Origin: Shewanella holmiensis
Lineage (GTDB): Bacteria > Pseudomonadota > Gammaproteobacteria > Enterobacterales > Shewanellaceae
DNA: 64,000 nt
Assembly (NCBI RefSeq): GCF_025370255.1
Contig: NZ_JAMTCD010000014.1
Coordinates: 44,291 to 108,290, forward strand
Direction of reading: 5' to 3'
The first letter of the stretch is position 1. Every line of letters starts with the position of its first letter. Shown piece by piece: positions 61,988 through 64,000 of this stretch. The notes under the pieces are model-generated. The model saw only the letters and a program-made list of their open reading frames with translations. It was not told where the DNA came from and searched no databases. Both the position numbers and the translations under genes were made by a program.

Positions 61988-63312
61988 TGAATGATCGCCA
62001 ACTTACTCATCGTTCTTGGCCTGAACACGAGTTTACTGAAGCCGTTGAAGCCCCTGCTGAAAAACGCATCATTAAGCGGATCACCTTTTTTATCACGGGT
62101 GCCATTTTTGTCATGTTAATTTGGTCAATTTTTACCAATATTGAAGAAATTGCCAAAGCCAAAGGACAAGTTGTCCCGCTAGGGCATAGGCAGGTTATAC
62201 AAAGTCAAAGCGGCGGCACGTTAGCCAGTATTATAGTGGCTGAGGGTGATGTGGTAAAAAAAGGCGATGTGATAGCCAACTTTATCGCAATTGATAGCCA
62301 AGCCGCTGCCGAAGAGCTTGTCAGTAAACAGGCAAACCTTGAGCTCAGAATTGAGCGTTATAATGCATTTATGGATGAAAGAGAGCCTAACTTTGATCAA
62401 TATAGCCAAACTCATCCCGAATTAGCTCAACAACACGTTAAAACATTACAAAGAATGAATGATGAAAAACAGGCTATTATCTCATTATCCTTGTCTGAAA
62501 TTGCTAAATCAGAAGCTGAATTAGAGGGGCTAAAGCAAGAAATGCCGCCATTAAAAGATCAAATTCTATCCGCAGAAAAAACCCTCAATATGATGCGTTC
62601 AGTAAAAGAGGAGCAAGCGGTGTCAAAACTCACCATGCTAGAGTCACAACAAAAGCTTGATTCGTATTTGCGCGAGCTGAAAAGCATGGAAGGTAAAGAA
62701 CAAGTTCTGGCTCGAAATGTGGAAAATTTACAAAGTCAGTTAAATCAAAAACAAGCAACCTTACTAAAAGAAGTCGGTGAAAAACGTACTGATACACAAG
62801 CTGAATTACTCGGCGTCATAGCTCGCCTTAAATCAACGGACTCGCAAGTGCAGCAAACAACCGTCACCTCGCCTGTCGATGGCATCATTCAATCAATACC
62901 TAATACCTCATCTGGTAGCGTGATCCAGCCTGGTGGCACTGTTGCAGTGATTGTTCCCACCACGCCGACTGCATTACTTGAAGCAAAACTGTCTCCTCGG
63001 GATATAGGGTTTGTTACTGTTGGACAAAAAGCCCGAATTAAAATCGACGCCTTTGACTACAGCCGATATGGTGCAATTGATGGCATTGTAAAACGCATCT
63101 CACCCAGTACAGATGCTGATGAGAAAGGTGGCGTGTTCTACAAAGTACAAATTGCCATTGAAAAACCCTACTTTGGTAATACTCCTGGAAAACTTGATTT
63201 ACTACCCGGTATGACAGGCGAAGCCAATATTGTTACTGGTGATAAAACGGTATTCCAATATATGTGGAAACCCGTATTTACTAATATTACAGATGCATTT
63301 GGTGAGCGTTAA
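61987..63312 (+). CDS. HlyD-family type I secretion periplasmic adaptor
   Basis: A 441-residue membrane fusion protein: cytoplasmic N-terminus, single helix at about 31-50, lipoyl-like half (GQVVPLGHRQVIQSQSGGTLASIIV), long coiled-coil hairpin (about 100-285, with Glu/Lys/Gln-rich heptads), second lipoyl half (VTSPVDGIIQSIPNTS) and beta-barrel domain ending PGMTGEANIVTGD. It should bridge the ABC pair to a TolC-like channel encoded elsewhere. Coupled start (TAATG) to the ABC gene; AAGGAG at its own stop serves the next gene. Confidence 0.95.
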   Translation: MNDRQLTHRSWPEHEFTEAVEAPAEKRIIKRITFFITGAIFVMLIWSIFTNIEEIAKAKGQVVPLGHRQVIQSQSGGTLASIIVAEGDVVKKGDVIANFIAIDSQAAAEELVSKQANLELRIERYNAFMDEREPNFDQYSQTHPELAQQHVKTLQRMNDEKQAIISLSLSEIAKSEAELEGLKQEMPPLKDQILSAEKTLNMMRSVKEEQAVSKLTMLESQQKLDSYLRELKSMEGKEQVLARNVENLQSQLNQKQATLLKEVGEKRTDTQAELLGVIARLKSTDSQVQQTTVTSPVDGIIQSIPNTSSGSVIQPGGTVAVIVPTTPTALLEAKLSPRDIGFVTVGQKARIKIDAFDYSRYGAIDGIVKRISPSTDADEKGGVFYKVQIAIEKPYFGNTPGKLDLLPGMTGEANIVTGDKTVFQYMWKPVFTNITDAFGER

Positions 63313-63323
63313 GGAGTGAAGTC

Positions 63324-64000
63324 ATGACTAAAAAAAAACCATCTACGCCACCAACGACCTCAGCGAGCGAGTTAGAACAAAAACTAAAACAACAATCAAT
63401 AACCACGGCTAAGAAAATCGACAAGGATGTTGAGAGATTAAAAGCGAAAGAACGAAGGGATGCGGCGATAATACAAGGAACCAATCAAGATTTAGTAGCG
63501 GATAAATCATGGGGACAAAATATCGCCGCTTCAGATGTTCTTTCTCAAGATGAAAGGGAAAGCACAGCGGAAAGAAGTAATAATGTCAAAACGGAAACGG
63601 CTGATTTTCTGGTAAATTCATCTAACGACACACAAGTACAGCTAAAGACACCCGCTCCTTCTGCAGGAGATATCGCAATCCAGCCTATAGAAGCACCACA
63701 ACAATCAAAAATGGTTGTGGAAACAGGCTCCACCGAAACAACGGGCATTGAACATAACTATCTGCATACTGCCACTAACCAGCCATCACCAACACTGCCC
63801 ACACTAGCTCAAGCCTTAAACATTACCAGCAACATTATTCAACCTCCAGCTTTTGTCATATCGCACCAGTTAATAACGCCCCCAGAGCCTTATGTTGGAG
63901 CGCCACAACCTAACACATTACAAACTGGCACTGGCACTAACCAGCCATCACCAACACTGACTGGCACTGGCACTGGCACTAACCAGCCATCACCAACACT
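63324..64000 (+). CDS. Start of a large low-complexity protein, probable T1SS substrate (3' end outside window)
   Basis: An open frame from ATG 63324, with AAGGAG (63311-63316) 7 nt upstream, running off the window after 225 complete codons. There is no signal peptide, as expected of a T1SS substrate whose export signal is C-terminal. The sequence is Lys/Gln/Ser/Thr-rich and disordered-looking (SELEQKLKQQSITTAKK…, SKMVVETGSTETTG…), then Pro-rich, with repeats of TNQPSPTL and Gly-Thr tracts. No LapA-type retention module or RTX motif is visible in this part. Being fourth in the operon behind the exporter genes, it is inferred to be the cargo; it could also be an accessory protein. Confidence 0.7.
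   Translation, partial: MTKKKPSTPPTTSASELEQKLKQQSITTAKKIDKDVERLKAKERRDAAIIQGTNQDLVADKSWGQNIAASDVLSQDERESTAERSNNVKTETADFLVNSSNDTQVQLKTPAPSAGDIAIQPIEAPQQSKMVVETGSTETTGIEHNYLHTATNQPSPTLPTLAQALNITSNIIQPPAFVISHQLITPPEPYVGAPQPNTLQTGTGTNQPSPTLTGTGTGTNQPSPT
63771..64000 (+). repeat. In-frame 27-bp repeats encoding (G/A)TNQPSPTL
   Basis: Three copies of a g(c/g)cactaaccagccatcacc-type unit lie at 63771-63797, 63933-63959 and 63975-64000 (last cut by the window). The second and third are preceded by 2-3 copies of actggc (Thr-Gly). The near-identical DNA suggests recent expansion that probably continues beyond the window. Confidence 0.85.

Overview
The window looks like a contiguous stretch of chromosome from a gammaproteobacterium of the genus Shewanella or a very close relative. 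This rests on gene content and protein flavour: TcdA, RapA, CmoM, RraB, TorF-type porin, CheD, metJ/metBL/metF with met boxes, many c-di-GMP and two-component proteins, periplasmic cytochromes c, and a perfect FNR/EtrA-type site. The DNA is moderately AT-rich. I saw no rRNA, tRNA, CRISPR array or intact insertion sequence.

Layout. 1-1763: C-terminus of a sensor kinase, a 4 x 16-bp tandem repeat, and tcdA. 2161-4661: two tandem paralogous porins, each with its own terminator. 4766-7838: tpm, a Cys-rich small protein, and a Ser/Thr-kinase-like protein sharing a perfect TTGAT-N4-ATCAA site with the Cys-rich gene. 7910-15760: secreted zinc metalloprotease, large hybrid histidine kinase, PIN-PhoH ATPase. 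16063-23749: rapA, DUF3530 protein, crotonase with a FadR-like box, a receiver-CheC fusion followed by a diguanylate cyclase, and rraB. 23805-28020: plsC and a four-gene zinc-uptake cassette (small His/Cys protein, His-rich outer-membrane barrel, binding protein, permease) with no ATPase gene beside it. 28234-35479: 41-residue membrane peptide, zinc-ribbon protein, MscS channel, aldo/keto reductase, MaoC-like protein, cmoM, cheD, TraB/GumN protein. 35661-37180: an outer-membrane protein gene bracketed by two near-identical 18-bp IS-end-like sequences, with an ISAs1-type transposase remnant at one side. 37308-46714: EAL-CBS-GGDEF protein, several small envelope proteins, a double-receiver protein, HU, TorF porin, a Cache-domain membrane protein and a QEGLA-motif (DUF1704) protein. 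46898-51593: RcsF-like lipoprotein, alanine/glycine:cation symporter, SRPBCC protein, CWC protein, and a cytochrome pair resembling TsdA/TsdB. 51764-57909: methionine regulon (metF, metL, metB, metJ) and a TSUP permease.

58263-64000 is the most unusual part: a tightly coupled type I secretion operon. Two different ABC proteins, the first with a ruined nucleotide-binding domain and the second with an intact Walker A but an atypical signature motif, are followed by an HlyD adaptor and the start of a low-complexity, repeat-bearing protein that runs off the window and is probably the exported substrate. No TolC-type outer-membrane partner is present inside the window.

Several starts were moved from the longest open frame to an internal codon with a properly spaced Shine-Dalgarno sequence; each entry says so. 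Functions are from motif reading only, with no database search.
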